NCBI RefSeq assembly: GCF_000340885.1
Contig: NC_020291.1
Span: 1,487,001-1,551,000, forward strand
DNA: 64,000 bases
Reading direction: 5' to 3'
DNA from: Clostridium saccharoperbutylacetonicum N1-4(HMT)
GTDB taxonomy: Bacteria > Bacillota > Clostridia > Clostridiales > Clostridiaceae
Part shown: in pieces, positions 1 to 9,916 of the stretch
How positions within the stretch are numbered: position 1 is the first letter of the stretch
How the letters are laid out: every line of letters begins with the position of its first letter
The notes under the pieces: model-generated
Seen by the model: only the letters and a program-made list of their open reading frames with translations
Databases searched by the model: none
What the model was told of the DNA's origin: nothing
Made by a program: the position numbers and the translations under genes

Positions 1-46
1 AATAGATAAAGAACATAAGTTCGATAGAAGGGAGTTAATTAGTATT

Positions 47-1138
47 ATGGGAAATATAAATGCAGAAAAGTTAAAAGCAATTGAAAGCGCTATGAGTCAT
101 ATAGAAAAACAATTTGGTAAAGGAGCGGTAATGAAATTAGGTGATCATAATATTTCAAATATGGATGCTATATCAACTGGTTGTTTAGATTTAGATATAG
201 CACTTGGAATTGGTGGAGTACCTAAAGGAAGAATTATTGAAATTTATGGACCAGAAAGTTCAGGAAAAACTACAATTGCTCTTCATATAGCAGCAGAATC
301 TCAAAAAAAGGGAGGAGCTGTAGGATATATTGATGCAGAGCACGCATTAGATCCTAGCTATGCACAGAAGCTTGGAGTTGATGTTGACAGCTTAATAATT
401 TCTCAACCTGATACAGGAGAGCAAGGATTGGAGATTGCTGAAGCTTTAGTTCGTTCAGGCGCAATTGATGTTCTTGTAGTAGACTCAGTTGCAGCTTTAG
501 TTCCAAAAGCAGAAATTGAAGGCGAAATGGGAGATTCACATATTGGACTTCAAGCAAGACTTATGTCACAAGCATTAAGAAAATTAGCAGGTACAATAAA
601 TAAAACAAATTGTGTTGCAATATTTATAAATCAATTAAGAGAGAAAGTAGGGGTTATGTTTGGTTCGCCAGAAACAACAACTGGTGGAAGAGCATTAAAA
701 TTCTATGCGTCAGTAAGGCTTGATATCCGAAGAATTGACTCTATTAAACAGGGGGATGCTATTATTGGAAATAGAACAAGAATTAAAGTTACTAAAAATA
801 AAGTTGCACCACCATTTAAGCAAGCAGAATTTGATATTATGTACAATGAGGGAATTTCAAGATTTGGTAATATAGTTGATGTAGGTGTAAAAGAAGAAAT
901 AGTTCAAAAAAGTGGGGCATGGTTCTCGTATGGAGATATAAGACTAGGACAAGGAAGAGAAAATGCAAAACTTTATTTGAAGGAGAATCCAGAAGTAGCT
1001 TTAGATATAGAAAATCAAATAAGAGAAAAATATAGCCTTCCGTTAGCTGAAGCAATTAAAGAAAATTTATCTAGTGAAGTAGAATCAAATAAAATAAGTG
1101 ATTCAAATAATTCAAGTGTTGAAAAAGATAAAGAATAA
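47..1138 (+). CDS. recA: RecA recombinase
   Basis: RecA forms ATP-dependent filaments on single-stranded DNA, drives homologous strand exchange and stimulates LexA self-cleavage. The 363-residue length is normal. The Walker A motif GPESSGKT is at residues 68-75, and the core shows the conserved [12 protein letters not shown] and [13 protein letters not shown] segments. The C-terminal tail is rich in Asn, Ser, Glu and Lys, as is usual in clostridia. An AAGGGAG ribosome site sits 13 bases before the ATG. No convincing terminator hairpin follows; rny has its own promoter downstream. No mutation of a key residue is apparent. Confidence 0.99.
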   Translation: MGNINAEKLKAIESAMSHIEKQFGKGAVMKLGDHNISNMDAISTGCLDLDIALGIGGVPKGRIIEIYGPESSGKTTIALHIAAESQKKGGAVGYIDAEHALDPSYAQKLGVDVDSLIISQPDTGEQGLEIAEALVRSGAIDVLVVDSVAALVPKAEIEGEMGDSHIGLQARLMSQALRKLAGTINKTNCVAIFINQLREKVGVMFGSPETTTGGRALKFYASVRLDIRRIDSIKQGDAIIGNRTRIKVTKNKVAPPFKQAEFDIMYNEGISRFGNIVDVGVKEEIVQKSGAWFSYGDIRLGQGRENAKLYLKENPEVALDIENQIREKYSLPLAEAIKENLSSEVESNKISDSNNSSVEKDKE

Positions 1139-1266
1139 TTAAATAATTTTGCGATATATTAAAACTTATTTTTGAATAAAAAATATTGTATTTAGTATGA
1201 AGTGCAAATGTTGATGAATGCCACTAATACAGCACGATACAGGATAAGCCCATTATATGAGCAAAC

Positions 1267-1295
1267 TTGACATAATATTGTTTTTCATATAGAAT
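1267..1295 (+). promoter_or_regulatory. SigA-type promoter for rny
   Basis: A perfect TTGACA is followed after exactly 17 bases by TAGAAT, about 110 bases before the rny start codon. The rest of the recA-rny gap holds no gene that I can see. Confidence 0.7.
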
Positions 1296-1406
1296 AAAAA
1301 GGAATACTGGTTTATCATATTCCAAATACAGTGAGAAGAATATGACACCTACTATACTTTCTTGTTAGTAATATAATGAGAAAATAATAAATTAGGAGGT
1401 GTTTAT

Positions 1407-2948
1407 GTGGAAATAGCTGGAATGATATTAATAGATATTGTTGTTCTATTAGTATTGGGAATAGTGGTTTATAAAACGATTCAAAATACGTCAAAAGCGA
1501 AGATTGAATCGCTTGAAAAAGAAGCAAAGGAAGTTTTAGATAAAGCTAAAAAGGAAGCAGAATCAACTAAAAAAGAGTCTATCCTTGAAGCAAAAGAAGA
1601 ACTTCATAGATTAAGAAATGATTTTGATAAGGAGTCTCGTGACAGAAGAAATGAGATTCAAAGGCTTGAAAGAAGAGTAATTCAAAGAGAGGAAGCTCTT
1701 GATAAAAAGAGTGAACTTCTTGAAAAGAAGGACGAAACAATCAATGAAAGAATGCTTGAGTTAGATCAAGTAGAAGCACAGGTACAGAAGCTTTATGATG
1801 AAAGAAGAGTGGAACTTGAAAGAGTAGCTGCACTTTCAACAGAAGAAGCAAGAGGGATTCTTTTAGATGAGATTAGGAAAGAAATCACACATGATGCTGC
1901 CTTAATGATAAAAGATATTGAAAGTAAGGCAAAAGAAGAAGCAGAGAAGAGGGCGCGTGAAATAATAACAACTGCGATCCAAAGATGTGCTGCTGATCAT
2001 GTGTCAGAATCAACTGTACACGTTGTTGCACTACCGAATGATGAGATGAAAGGTAGAATAATAGGTAGAGAAGGAAGAAACATTAGAACCTTGGAAACAT
2101 TAACAGGAGTAGATTTAATTATTGATGATACTCCAGAAGCAGTCATTCTTTCTAGCTTTGATCCAATTAGGCGTGAAGTTGCAAGAATGGCACTAGAAAA
2201 GTTAATAGTGGATGGCAGAATACATCCAGCAAGAATCGAAGAGATGGTTGAAAGAGCAACTAGAGACGTAGAAAATAGTATAAAAGAAGAAGGAGAGCAA
2301 GCAGCTCTTGAAACTAGTGTACATGGACTACATCCAGAAATTATTAGACTTCTTGGTAGATTAAAGTATAGAACAAGTTATGGGCAAAATGTTTTAAAAC
2401 ATTCCATAGAAGTTTCATACTTAGCTGGCTTAATGGCTTCAGAGCTAGGTTTAGATGTTACTTTAGCTAAAAGAGCTGGATTACTACATGATATTGGTAA
2501 AGCTGTTGACCAAGAGCAAGAGGGACCTCATGCTTTAATTGGTGGAGATTTAGCTAAAAAGTATCATGAATCACCATTAGTAATTAATGCAATAGCAGCA
2601 CATCATTCAGATGTAGAAATGCAATCTTTAGAAGCTGTACTAGTTCAAGCAGCAGATGCAATATCAGCAGCTAGACCAGGAGCTAGAAGAGAGACATTAG
2701 AAGCATACATTAAGAGATTGGAAAAGTTAGAAGAAATTGCAAATTCACATGAAGGTGTAGAAAAGTCATATGCCATTCAAGCTGGTAGAGAGATTAGAAT
2801 TATGGTTAAACCAGATAAAGTAGACGATGCTGGAACAGTTGAATTGGCACGTAGTTTAGTAAAGAGTGTCGAGGAAGAACTTGAATATCCAGGTCAAATT
2901 AAAATTAATGTTATAAGAGAAACTAGAGCAGTAGATTTTGCCAAGTAA
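1407..2948 (+). CDS. rny: Ribonuclease Y
   Basis: Membrane-anchored endoribonuclease that initiates mRNA decay in Firmicutes. The protein has an N-terminal membrane helix (about residues 4-24), then a long charged coiled coil (about 30-200). A KH RNA-binding domain follows (with [17 protein letters not shown]), then an HD phosphohydrolase domain ([10 protein letters not shown]). Its 513 residues match the family. It starts with GTG: AGGAGGT lies 6 bases upstream, and the nearby ATG two bases earlier is out of frame and hits a stop at once. Confidence 0.97.
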   Translation: MEIAGMILIDIVVLLVLGIVVYKTIQNTSKAKIESLEKEAKEVLDKAKKEAESTKKESILEAKEELHRLRNDFDKESRDRRNEIQRLERRVIQREEALDKKSELLEKKDETINERMLELDQVEAQVQKLYDERRVELERVAALSTEEARGILLDEIRKEITHDAALMIKDIESKAKEEAEKRAREIITTAIQRCAADHVSESTVHVVALPNDEMKGRIIGREGRNIRTLETLTGVDLIIDDTPEAVILSSFDPIRREVARMALEKLIVDGRIHPARIEEMVERATRDVENSIKEEGEQAALETSVHGLHPEIIRLLGRLKYRTSYGQNVLKHSIEVSYLAGLMASELGLDVTLAKRAGLLHDIGKAVDQEQEGPHALIGGDLAKKYHESPLVINAIAAHHSDVEMQSLEAVLVQAADAISAARPGARRETLEAYIKRLEKLEEIANSHEGVEKSYAIQAGREIRIMVKPDKVDDAGTVELARSLVKSVEEELEYPGQIKINVIRETRAVDFAK

Positions 2949-2949
2949 T

Positions 2950-2997
2950 AAAATGAAGTATATTTTATTTTAAAATGAAATATGCTTCATTTTTTTA
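2950..2997 (+). terminator. rny terminator
   Basis: A long near-perfect hairpin starts just after the stop codon (AAATGAAG paired with CTTCATTT at its base) and ends in a run of T. Confidence 0.85.
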
Positions 2998-3030
2998 ATA
3001 AACAAATTTAAAAAAAATATTGTTTAGAAA

Positions 3031-3055
3031 AGGAATTTAAGATAAAATATAGAAT
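3031..3055 (+). promoter_or_regulatory. SigH-type promoter for spoVS
   Basis: AGGAATTT, a 12-base spacer and AGAAT fit the SigH consensus (AGGAWWT, N11-12, GAAT). spoVS is SigH-controlled in Bacillus subtilis, which supports the call. The assignment is by pattern only. Confidence 0.65.
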
Positions 3056-3105
3056 ATAATTAATGTAAACGATTCGCATAATAAATTCTAGGAGGAATAA
3101 CAAAA

Positions 3106-3366
3106 ATGGAAGTATTAAAAGTATCAACAAAATCAAATCCTAATTCTGTAGCTGGAGCACTAGCAGCAATAATAAAAGAAAAGAACACTGCAGAAATACA
3201 AGCAGTTGGCGCAGGAGCAATAAATCAGGCTGTTAAGGCTATTGCTATTGCAAGAGGTTTTATAGCACCTAGTGGAAAAGATATCATATGTGTACCTGCA
3301 TTTACAGATATACAAATAGATGGGGAAGAAAGAACAGCAATAAAATTAATAGTACAACCTAGATAG
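3106..3366 (+). CDS. spoVS: Stage V sporulation protein S
   Basis: Small Alba-like protein of 86 residues, near-identical in pattern to the SpoVS family (starts MEVLKVSTKSNPNSVAGALA; contains GAGAINQAVKAIAIARG). In Bacillus it affects sporulation at stage V and septation; the biochemical role is not settled, nucleic-acid binding being suggested by the fold. A strong AGGAGG site lies 9 bases before the ATG. It forms its own short unit between rny and ptsH, behind a SigH-like promoter. This shows that the host is an endospore former. Confidence 0.97.
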   Translation: MEVLKVSTKSNPNSVAGALAAIIKEKNTAEIQAVGAGAINQAVKAIAIARGFIAPSGKDIICVPAFTDIQIDGEERTAIKLIVQPR

Positions 3367-3401
3367 AAAGCTATTTTAAAACATGTGCGGTGATTTTTAA
3401 G

Positions 3402-3430
3402 TTGAAATTATTAATAAAAACGATTATACT
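3402..3430 (+). promoter_or_regulatory. SigA-type promoter for ptsH
   Basis: TTGAAA, 17-base spacer, TATACT, about 50 bases before the ptsH start. Confidence 0.7.
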
Positions 3431-3481
3431 ATAATAGTTAAACGCTATATGTATTAATTTTTAATAAAAGAGGTGTATATT

Positions 3482-3742
3482 ATGATAGAAAAACAAGTTT
3501 CAGTAAAAAATTCATCTGGTCTTCACGCTAGACCTGCAACATTATTAGTTAAAAAAGCTTCATCATTCAAATCTGACGTTAGTATTGAATATAACGGAAA
3601 GAAAGCAAATGTAAAGAGCTTAATTGGTGTTTTATCTTTAGCAGTAACTAAGGATGCAGTGATCAAAGTTATAGCTTCAGGTGATGACGAAGCTTTAGCA
3701 GTTGAAGAAATCGTAAAATTAGTTGAAACTTTAGAAGACTAA
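3482..3742 (+). CDS. ptsH: Phosphocarrier protein HPr
   Basis: HPr relays phosphate from enzyme I to sugar-specific EIIA proteins, and as Ser-phospho form serves CcpA-mediated catabolite repression. With the ATG chosen here, the active-site histidine in GLHARPAT is exactly His15 and the HPr-kinase site in VKSLIG is exactly Ser46. An in-frame GTG 9 bases earlier overlaps the AAGAGGTG ribosome site and is rejected as start. The 86 residues match the family. ptsI is not adjacent, as is common in clostridia. Confidence 0.97.
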   Translation: MIEKQVSVKNSSGLHARPATLLVKKASSFKSDVSIEYNGKKANVKSLIGVLSLAVTKDAVIKVIASGDDEALAVEEIVKLVETLED

Positions 3743-3754
3743 TATATGTAAAAT

Positions 3755-3790
3755 AAGGTTCCGTATTTTTTAATATGGAACCTTTTTTTA
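3755..3790 (+). terminator. ptsH terminator
   Basis: 13-bp stem beginning AAGGTTCC (one G-T pair), short loop, and a run of seven T. Confidence 0.9.
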
Positions 3791-3805
3791 TATTAGTTTT
3801 AAAAT

Positions 3806-3834
3806 TTGATAGTCAAATATAAAAAAGATATGAT
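3806..3834 (+). promoter_or_regulatory. SigA-type promoter for purB
   Basis: TTGATA, 17-base spacer, TATGAT, about 55 bases before purB. A TATAAT-like stretch overlaps just downstream. Confidence 0.6.
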
Positions 3835-3889
3835 ATAATACGAATGATGAAACGAAAAGAATAAAATATATTCGTGTGGAGGTTTTTTG

Positions 3890-5320
3890 ATGAGAAATTT
3901 ATATAGTACACCATTAAATTCAAGATATGCATCTAAAGAAATGAGTTTTATTTTTTCAGATGATATGAAATTTACAACTTGGAGAAAATTATGGGTTGCT
4001 CTAGCTGAAGGAGAAAGAGAACTTGGATTAAATATAACAGAAGAGCAAATTAAAGAACTAAGAGATCATATAAATGATATTAATTATGAAGTGGCAGCTG
4101 AAAAAGAAAAAGAAGTTAGACATGATGTTATGAGCCATGTATATGCATATGGATTACAATGCCCAAGTGCAAAAGGAATTATACATTTAGGAGCTACATC
4201 TTGTTATGTTGGAGATAATACAGATATCATAATAATGAGAGATGCTTTAAATTTAATTAAGAATAAAATAGTTACTGTTTTGAATCATTTAAAAAAATTT
4301 GCATTAGAATATAAAGATATGCCAACATTAGGTTTTACTCATTTTCAACCAGCTCAATTGACTACAGTAGGTAAAAGAGCTACATTATGGATGCAAGATT
4401 TAGTTATGGATGTTGAAAATATTGATTTCTTATTATCGACTTTAAAGCTTAGAGGAGTAAAAGGAACAACTGGAACTCAAGCTAGCTTTATGGAACTTTT
4501 TGATGGAGATGAAAGTAAGGTTAAAGCATTAGATACAATAGTTGCAGAAAAAATGGGATTTGAAAAGAGTTATGGAGTTACAGGTCAAACTTATCCAAGA
4601 AAATTAGATTCTATAGTATTAAATACTTTATCAGAAGTTGCGCAAAGTGCATATAAATTTAGTAACGATTTAAGGTTACTTCAAAACATGAAGGAGATGG
4701 AAGAACCGTTTGAAAAGAATCAAATAGGATCATCTGCTATGGCATATAAGAGAAATCCTATGAGAAGTGAAAGAATTAGTGCATTGGCGAGATATGTTAT
4801 AGTTGATGCGTTAAATCCAGCTATAACTGCAGGAACTCAATGGTTTGAGAGAACTTTAGATGATTCTGCTAATAAGAGATTGTCTGTAGCAGAAGGGTTC
4901 TTGGCTCTAGATGGGGTGTTGAATTTATACATTAATATAGCTGAAAATATGGTAGTATATGATAAGGTAATAGCATCGCATGTACTTAGAGAATTACCAT
5001 TTATGGCAACTGAAAACATAATGATGGAAGCTGTAAAAAGAGGTAAGGATAGACAAGAATTACATGAACAAATAAGAGTACACTCAATGGCTGCGGCTCA
5101 AAGAGTAAAAGGCGAAGGTCTGGATAATGACTTGATTGATAGAATTATAGGTGATGCTTCATTTGGTCTTTCTAAAGATGAGATTTTAGCAATTATTGAT
5201 CCGACTAAATTCGTTGGAAGAGCACCAGGCCAGGTTATAGAGTTTATTGAAGAATATGTGAATCCAATCATTGATAATAATGAAGAAGCTTTAAAAATTA
5301 AAAGTGAAATAAATGTTTAA
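3890..5320 (+). CDS. purB: Adenylosuccinate lyase
   Basis: Fumarate-lyase superfamily enzyme that removes fumarate from SAICAR and from adenylosuccinate in purine synthesis. The signature SSAMAYKRNPMRSERI is clear, as are HDVMSHVYAYG and TLGFTHFQPAQLTTVGKR, which carry catalytic His residues. The 476-residue length fits the long clostridial/eukaryote-like form rather than the 430-residue Bacillus form. The ATG is preferred over an in-frame TTG 3 bases earlier, because GTGGAGGT is better spaced to it. The gene stands alone, with its own promoter and terminator. Confidence 0.97.
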   Translation: MRNLYSTPLNSRYASKEMSFIFSDDMKFTTWRKLWVALAEGERELGLNITEEQIKELRDHINDINYEVAAEKEKEVRHDVMSHVYAYGLQCPSAKGIIHLGATSCYVGDNTDIIIMRDALNLIKNKIVTVLNHLKKFALEYKDMPTLGFTHFQPAQLTTVGKRATLWMQDLVMDVENIDFLLSTLKLRGVKGTTGTQASFMELFDGDESKVKALDTIVAEKMGFEKSYGVTGQTYPRKLDSIVLNTLSEVAQSAYKFSNDLRLLQNMKEMEEPFEKNQIGSSAMAYKRNPMRSERISALARYVIVDALNPAITAGTQWFERTLDDSANKRLSVAEGFLALDGVLNLYINIAENMVVYDKVIASHVLRELPFMATENIMMEAVKRGKDRQELHEQIRVHSMAAAQRVKGEGLDNDLIDRIIGDASFGLSKDEILAIIDPTKFVGRAPGQVIEFIEEYVNPIIDNNEEALKIKSEINV

Positions 5321-5342
5321 TTAATAGATACTTAAATGAAGA

Positions 5343-5378
5343 GGGGATTGAAAAGCAATTTTTCAATCCCCTTGTTTT
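5343..5378 (+). terminator. purB terminator, interrupted by an intron
   Basis: Perfect 12-bp stem (GGGGATTGAAAA with its complement), 5-base loop, then TTGTTTT. The T tract is cut at its end by the group II intron. Such terminators are the usual target of class IIC introns. Confidence 0.9.
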
Positions 5379-7300
5379 GTGTGCCCAGCATGGGTACGTA
5401 CTAATCGGTGAAAGTCCGTAATGGGGGCTGATAGTGCCAACCATTAGCCTAAGACAAGGGTGTCCATCGTGAGATGGAATCTGAAGGAAGTCGGCGGCAA
5501 AGCCTTGGTCTGAGGTACACGAATTACATTTGAGGCTCAAAGCTACGGGTAAACTTGCAAAACAAAGTAAAGCCCTATAACTATCCGAAGTAGCTTGAGT
5601 AAATGTAGCAGATGGATGAGGTGAAAGTGCGTGTTCTTACCTGGGGAGATCTGATAGATACGTACCATAAGAATTAAATTTCTAGGTCACAACCTATATA
5701 GTGATATATAGCTGAACTATCAGAAGTCAGCAGAAGTCATAGTAACTCCGCTAATCGCGATAGCGGATGAAGGACTGAACGTTAGGAGGTTTACAACTTT
5801 GGATAAATCAAAGAAATTGCAAAGAAAGCAGAAAACTCAATATAGAGACCAATTGATGGAAGTAGAAGTGGAACTTCAAGGTAAATCAAAGGTGCCGAGT
5901 AATTCTAGGGTTTTACCAAATAGAGAAAGCGTAAACGATGGAGCATTTGATACTAGTAGATTACTTGAAGAAGTTCTAGAAAGAAATAATATGCTTTTAG
6001 CACTTAAAAGAGTAATTAGCAATAAAGGTAGTCATGGTGTTGATGGAATGAAGACCGATGAACTTCGTGAGCATATCAAGAAACACTGGGAAACAATTAA
6101 AGTTAAACTACTAGAAAGTAAATATAATCCGTCACCTGTAAGGAGAAAAGAAATATCTAAACCAGATGGTGGAGTTAGACTTTTGGGAATACCAACTGTA
6201 CAAGATAGATTAATTCAACAAGCAATTGCTCAAGTATTATCTAAAATATATGAACCTCTATTCTCCGAAAATAGTTTCGGTTTCCGACCTCATAGAGGAG
6301 CAAAGGACGCTATAACGAAATCAAAACAGTATATAACTCAAGGAAATAGATGGGTTATAGATATGGATTTAGAGAAATTCTTTGATAAAGTTAATCATGA
6401 TATTCTCATGAACAAACTTGAAAAGAAGATACAAGACAAAAGGTTATTATCTCTAATAAGAAAATATCTTAAAAGCGGAATTCTCATAAATGGGGTCTCG
6501 GTAGCAAGTGAAGAAGGGACACCACAAGGTGGTCCGTTAAGTCCGCTATTAGCTAATATAATGTTAGATGAATTGGATAAAGAACTTGAAAGACGAGGTC
6601 ACAAATTTTGTAGATATGCAGATGATAATAACATATATGTTAAAAGCAAAAGAGCAGGGTTTAGAGTAATGAAATCTATAACCAATATAATTGAAAATAA
6701 TTTGAAACTTAAAGTAAACAAGGATAAAAGTGCAGTAGACTTTGTATCAAAACGAAAGTTTTTAGGATTTTCGTTTTACTTCTCGAAAAGCGGAGCAGAA
6801 ATAAGAATCCATGAGAAATCTATAAAGAAATTCAAGGAAAAGGTCAAATTCTATACTAACAGAAATAAAGGAATTAGTATGGAATACAGGCTACACAAAT
6901 TAAATCAAATCACAAAAGGATGGATTAATTACTATGGAATTGCTAACGCACGCGGAAAGCTAATTGAACTAGATAAATGGATTAGAAGAAGACTAAGAGC
7001 TTGCATATGGAAACAATGGAAGAAGATCAGCACTAAACAAAGAAATCTGGCTAAATTAGGAATCGATAAATACAAAGCATGGGAATATGCAAATACAAGA
7101 AAAGGCTATTGGAGAATATCCAAAAGCCCAATTTTGAGCAAGTCTTTAAACAATAAATACCTAGAATCTCTAGGATTTATTAGTCTAACACAAACATATC
7201 AAATGAGACATTAAATTCTGATGAACCGCCGTATACCGAACGGTACGTACGGTGGTGTGAGAGGTCGGAAAACAAAATAATTGTTTTCCTCCTACTCGAT
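5379..7300 (+). mobile_element. Group II intron, probably class IIC
   Basis: The 1,922-base intron begins GTGTGCCCAGCATGGG and ends CCTACTCGAT. A domain V hairpin of the CCGCCGTAT / ACGTACGGTGG type lies near 7,224-7,258, with CGC at the catalytic-triad position, the class IIC version of AGC. The 7 bases before the insertion (TTGTTTT, IBS1) are fully complementary to AAAACAA inside the intron (EBS1, about 5,559-5,565). It carries a maturase without endonuclease domain. Ends were set from boundary consensus, exon pairing and position after a terminator. No damage was seen, so it may be active. Confidence 0.9.
5799..7214 (+). CDS. ltrA: Group II intron reverse transcriptase/maturase
   Basis: Intron-encoded protein, 471 residues, that folds and splices its host intron and copies it into DNA. 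Reverse transcriptase blocks include LLGIPTVQDRLIQQA, NSFGFRPHRGA, the GTPQGGPLSPLLANI motif and the catalytic YADD. The group II maturase (X) domain follows with KGWINYYG and WIRRRLRACIWKQWKK. There is no C-terminal HNH endonuclease, which fits class IIC-type introns that insert at hairpin or replication-exposed DNA. It starts with TTG behind a strong AGGAGGT. The frame is intact. Confidence 0.95.
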   Translation: MDKSKKLQRKQKTQYRDQLMEVEVELQGKSKVPSNSRVLPNRESVNDGAFDTSRLLEEVLERNNMLLALKRVISNKGSHGVDGMKTDELREHIKKHWETIKVKLLESKYNPSPVRRKEISKPDGGVRLLGIPTVQDRLIQQAIAQVLSKIYEPLFSENSFGFRPHRGAKDAITKSKQYITQGNRWVIDMDLEKFFDKVNHDILMNKLEKKIQDKRLLSLIRKYLKSGILINGVSVASEEGTPQGGPLSPLLANIMLDELDKELERRGHKFCRYADDNNIYVKSKRAGFRVMKSITNIIENNLKLKVNKDKSAVDFVSKRKFLGFSFYFSKSGAEIRIHEKSIKKFKEKVKFYTNRNKGISMEYRLHKLNQITKGWINYYGIANARGKLIELDKWIRRRLRACIWKQWKKISTKQRNLAKLGIDKYKAWEYANTRKGYWRISKSPILSKSLNNKYLESLGFISLTQTYQMRH

Positions 7301-7319
7301 TGTGGTTGGAAAATTAGTT

Positions 7320-8303
7320 TTATTGAAATCTTAAGGCTCTAAGTGTTGGATACTTATTTGGATATATCTCACTAAGAGGATAATTTAGTTTGTTATAGCT
7401 ATGGCAGCAATATAAGCAATCGTTATTTGGTAGTTTGTAGGTTATGAATCCATTATGAAAGTAGCGGCCTATTTTAGGAGTATAAAATTGAATTAAATCA
7501 CCTTTTGATAACAAACTATCGTTAGGAACCTTAATAGCTAAATTATTATTTATCAAATAAGAGTAAAGCTCTTGTACCCGAATCCAGGAATTAGTATAAG
7601 GGGCCCATATTTTATTCTTTTTTAAACCACCAGAATAAAGTATTTGAGAAGCGAAGTTGGTGCAGTCACCTCCAATACCTTCAAAATATTTATATTCAGG
7701 ATTTGGAGTTAATGCAAAGGTTTCCGCGTAAGTACAAGCAGATAAAATATTAAAACTGTAAGAGTCTCTATCTCTTGCACTAAGATAAAAAGATGATTCA
7801 CAAGTATTGAAGGTTTCATTTGTAGAATTAATTAGGGGGAAATTTGTTTCAATGACAAAGTCATCTTTATAATATTTTAAACACTTTATTTTAGATAAAG
7901 GAGTGTCTAATAAGTAATTATATAAAATAGGATTATCTTCATTTTCAATCAAAAGTTGTATTTTGAAATTATTTTGCAAATTTTCTAAAATAGTAATATA
8001 TTCAGAAATATAGGAAGAAATTATTTTAGTTGGAGCATTTTTTAATTTGAAGCAGATTCTTAAGTTGAGTTTTAATTTTATTATTTCTTTATTCTTTTCT
8101 AAAATACTATATTTATAGGTGAAATGAATATTTTCAAGTATTGAATTAATAAATTTCCGATATTTATAAAGTTGTAGTTTATCTAAGTAAATTTTTTCTA
8201 AAATCAAATGATTAATATAAGGAGACATATCAGGAACTAAATTGAGGTTATCATAAGGAGTTGAAAGTAGATGACATAAATCATATAAAACTTTTGATAA
8301 CAT
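7320..8303 (-). CDS. Putative amidase-domain (Amidase_6) protein
   Basis: 327 residues. The C-terminal 150 residues match the putative amidase domain, a papain/NlpC-like fold. The segment ACTYAETFALTPNPEYKYF is followed by GGDCTNFASQ with the likely catalytic Cys214. Candidate histidines are His283 (YFHNGF) and His301 (CHSYNKLNYPL). The N-terminal 170 residues are Lys/Leu/Ile-rich and unrecognised. No signal peptide is seen, which is odd for a cell-wall enzyme, so the protein may act inside the cell or the mother cell. The stop codon lies 20 bases from the intron end, so its own terminator is not obvious. No strong ribosome site precedes the ATG. Confidence 0.75.
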   Translation of the reverse strand: MLSKVLYDLCHLLSTPYDNLNLVPDMSPYINHLILEKIYLDKLQLYKYRKFINSILENIHFTYKYSILEKNKEIIKLKLNLRICFKLKNAPTKIISSYISEYITILENLQNNFKIQLLIENEDNPILYNYLLDTPLSKIKCLKYYKDDFVIETNFPLINSTNETFNTCESSFYLSARDRDSYSFNILSACTYAETFALTPNPEYKYFEGIGGDCTNFASQILYSGGLKKNKIWAPYTNSWIRVQELYSYLINNNLAIKVPNDSLLSKGDLIQFYTPKIGRYFHNGFITYKLPNNDCLYCCHSYNKLNYPLSEIYPNKYPTLRALRFQ

Positions 8304-8345
8304 TAATATTTCTCGATTTAAAATTGTTAATAGTATATATGTATG

Positions 8346-8395
8346 ATGAAAATTAAAAAAATATATACACGATTGAAATTAAAAAATATGTACAC
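8346..8395 (+). repeat. Short tandem repeat, two units
   Basis: Two imperfect units of about 22-25 bases, GAAAATTAAAAAAATATATA-like and ending in ACAC, lie upstream of the amidase-domain gene. The rest of 8,304-8,638 is very AT-rich with no gene seen; it holds the divergent starts of the two neighbouring genes. Confidence 0.5.
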
Positions 8396-8638
8396 AAAAA
8401 TTCTTTTGATTACTTAAAATCTAAAAGTAAAAAATTTAACTTGTAGATATAATAATTATAATAAATATGCTATAATACAATATAAATGAGTTTTTTACAA
8501 ATTACTATAAATTTATATTAAAATAATCAAATTATATTTAGAAAAATATATAAATTTGTTAAGTGAGCTTACAAATTACATATTATTGTAAGTTGGACAA
8601 AATTTATGAAGATTTTTATAAAGGAGCTATAAAAAGGA

Positions 8639-9862
8639 ATGCAAGAATTATCTAACGTAATAGCTGATAGATATGAAGAAATAATTAAGATGATGAAAAG
8701 TTTTACAAATGAATATCTTAATGAAGAGTATATGAGAGTTTGTACTTTAGCTACAAAAACACTTTGTTTAAACAATGTAGAGCAGTTAAAAAAGGGGAAA
8801 AGTGCTTCATGGGCAGTTGGAGTGGTACATGCAATAGGAACATTAAATGATTTATTTGATTCAAAAGGAGTACCATACATTAAAGCTGTTGATTTATATA
8901 AGGCATTCAATGTTAGTAGTAGTACAGGTTCTAGTAAGTCTAAGGAAGTGAAAAATCTATTGAATTTATCAAAAGAAGATAAGCAATGGATTATAGTAGA
9001 GACTGATAAATCTAAAAGCACAAAAGATAATGTGTTTGAAGAAGAGGTAGCTGTTACAACAGAAGAAGTTAAAAATGAAACAAAAGAAGAATTAAAATTT
9101 ACAGTAGAAAAGAATGTCATAATGGCACAGCAAATTGTTGATTATGCATGGAAACAAAAAAATTATAAGAACAAAGCAAAATATGCTAAAGAAGCATTAG
9201 CAATATGTGAAGATTGTTCGGATGCATATATTATTTTATCAAAAGATTCTAACTTGAATTCTGATGAAAGAAGAGCTTTTTTAGAAAAAGCAGTAAAAGC
9301 AGCGCAAAATGTTTTGAAAATTGATAATTTAGAAAATGCTAAGCCTGAACTGCTTAATTCAAAAATTGCCGAACCTTTTTTTGGAGCTAAATATAATTTG
9401 GCAATTCATTTATGGGATAGTGGAGAAAGAGAGGCAGCAATAGAAAGTGCTCTTGAAATTTTAAAATATGATGAAAAAGATAGTTTAATGGTAAGGAGTA
9501 TAGTAGTTAATTGGCTTCTTATTGAAAAGAAATATGAGCAATTAAAAAGTTTGATAGAAAAGTATGAAAAAGATAAATTAGCAGCTATTCATTATAGCAA
9601 TGCAGTTTTATTATATAAAACAAAAGAAGTTAAAAATGCTGAACATGCATTAAGAAGAGCATATAAGAGAAATCCTCATGTTATACCATATATTTTAAAA
9701 CAAAAAAAGGTACCAAATTTATTGCCAAGATTAATTAGATTTGGTAGCGAAGAGGAAGCTATGAAGTATGCTAGCCTAGGATTAGAAGTATGGAATGACG
9801 CTGATTTAATTAAATGGGTAAAAGAAAAGAAAAAAGATTTTGATATGGTAATACAAAATTAA
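8639..9862 (+). CDS. DUF6398-like and TPR-repeat protein
   Basis: 407 residues of unknown function. The N-terminal 110 residues resemble the DUF6398 family (WAVGVVHAIGTLNDLFDSKG; then a Ser-rich SSSTGSSKSKEVKNLL segment that looks like a helix-turn-helix). After an acidic linker, the C-terminal half (about 165-400) is helical and repeats the A-X3-AL pattern of tetratricopeptide or ST7-like repeats. No signal peptide or membrane helix. It stands alone between the amidase-domain gene and the rib leader. Cytoplasmic; a scaffold role is only a guess. AAGGAG lies 12 bases upstream of the ATG. Confidence 0.7.
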   Translation: MQELSNVIADRYEEIIKMMKSFTNEYLNEEYMRVCTLATKTLCLNNVEQLKKGKSASWAVGVVHAIGTLNDLFDSKGVPYIKAVDLYKAFNVSSSTGSSKSKEVKNLLNLSKEDKQWIIVETDKSKSTKDNVFEEEVAVTTEEVKNETKEELKFTVEKNVIMAQQIVDYAWKQKNYKNKAKYAKEALAICEDCSDAYIILSKDSNLNSDERRAFLEKAVKAAQNVLKIDNLENAKPELLNSKIAEPFFGAKYNLAIHLWDSGEREAAIESALEILKYDEKDSLMVRSIVVNWLLIEKKYEQLKSLIEKYEKDKLAAIHYSNAVLLYKTKEVKNAEHALRRAYKRNPHVIPYILKQKKVPNLLPRLIRFGSEEEAMKYASLGLEVWNDADLIKWVKEKKKDFDMVIQN

Positions 9863-9916
9863 TACTTTACATATATATTACAATATGGTATTCTGTAACA
9901 GAAAATTAAATAAAAA

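Noticed and set aside
8346..8395. CRISPR array
   Set aside because: Only two AT-rich units with no spacer of fixed length and no cas gene in the window.
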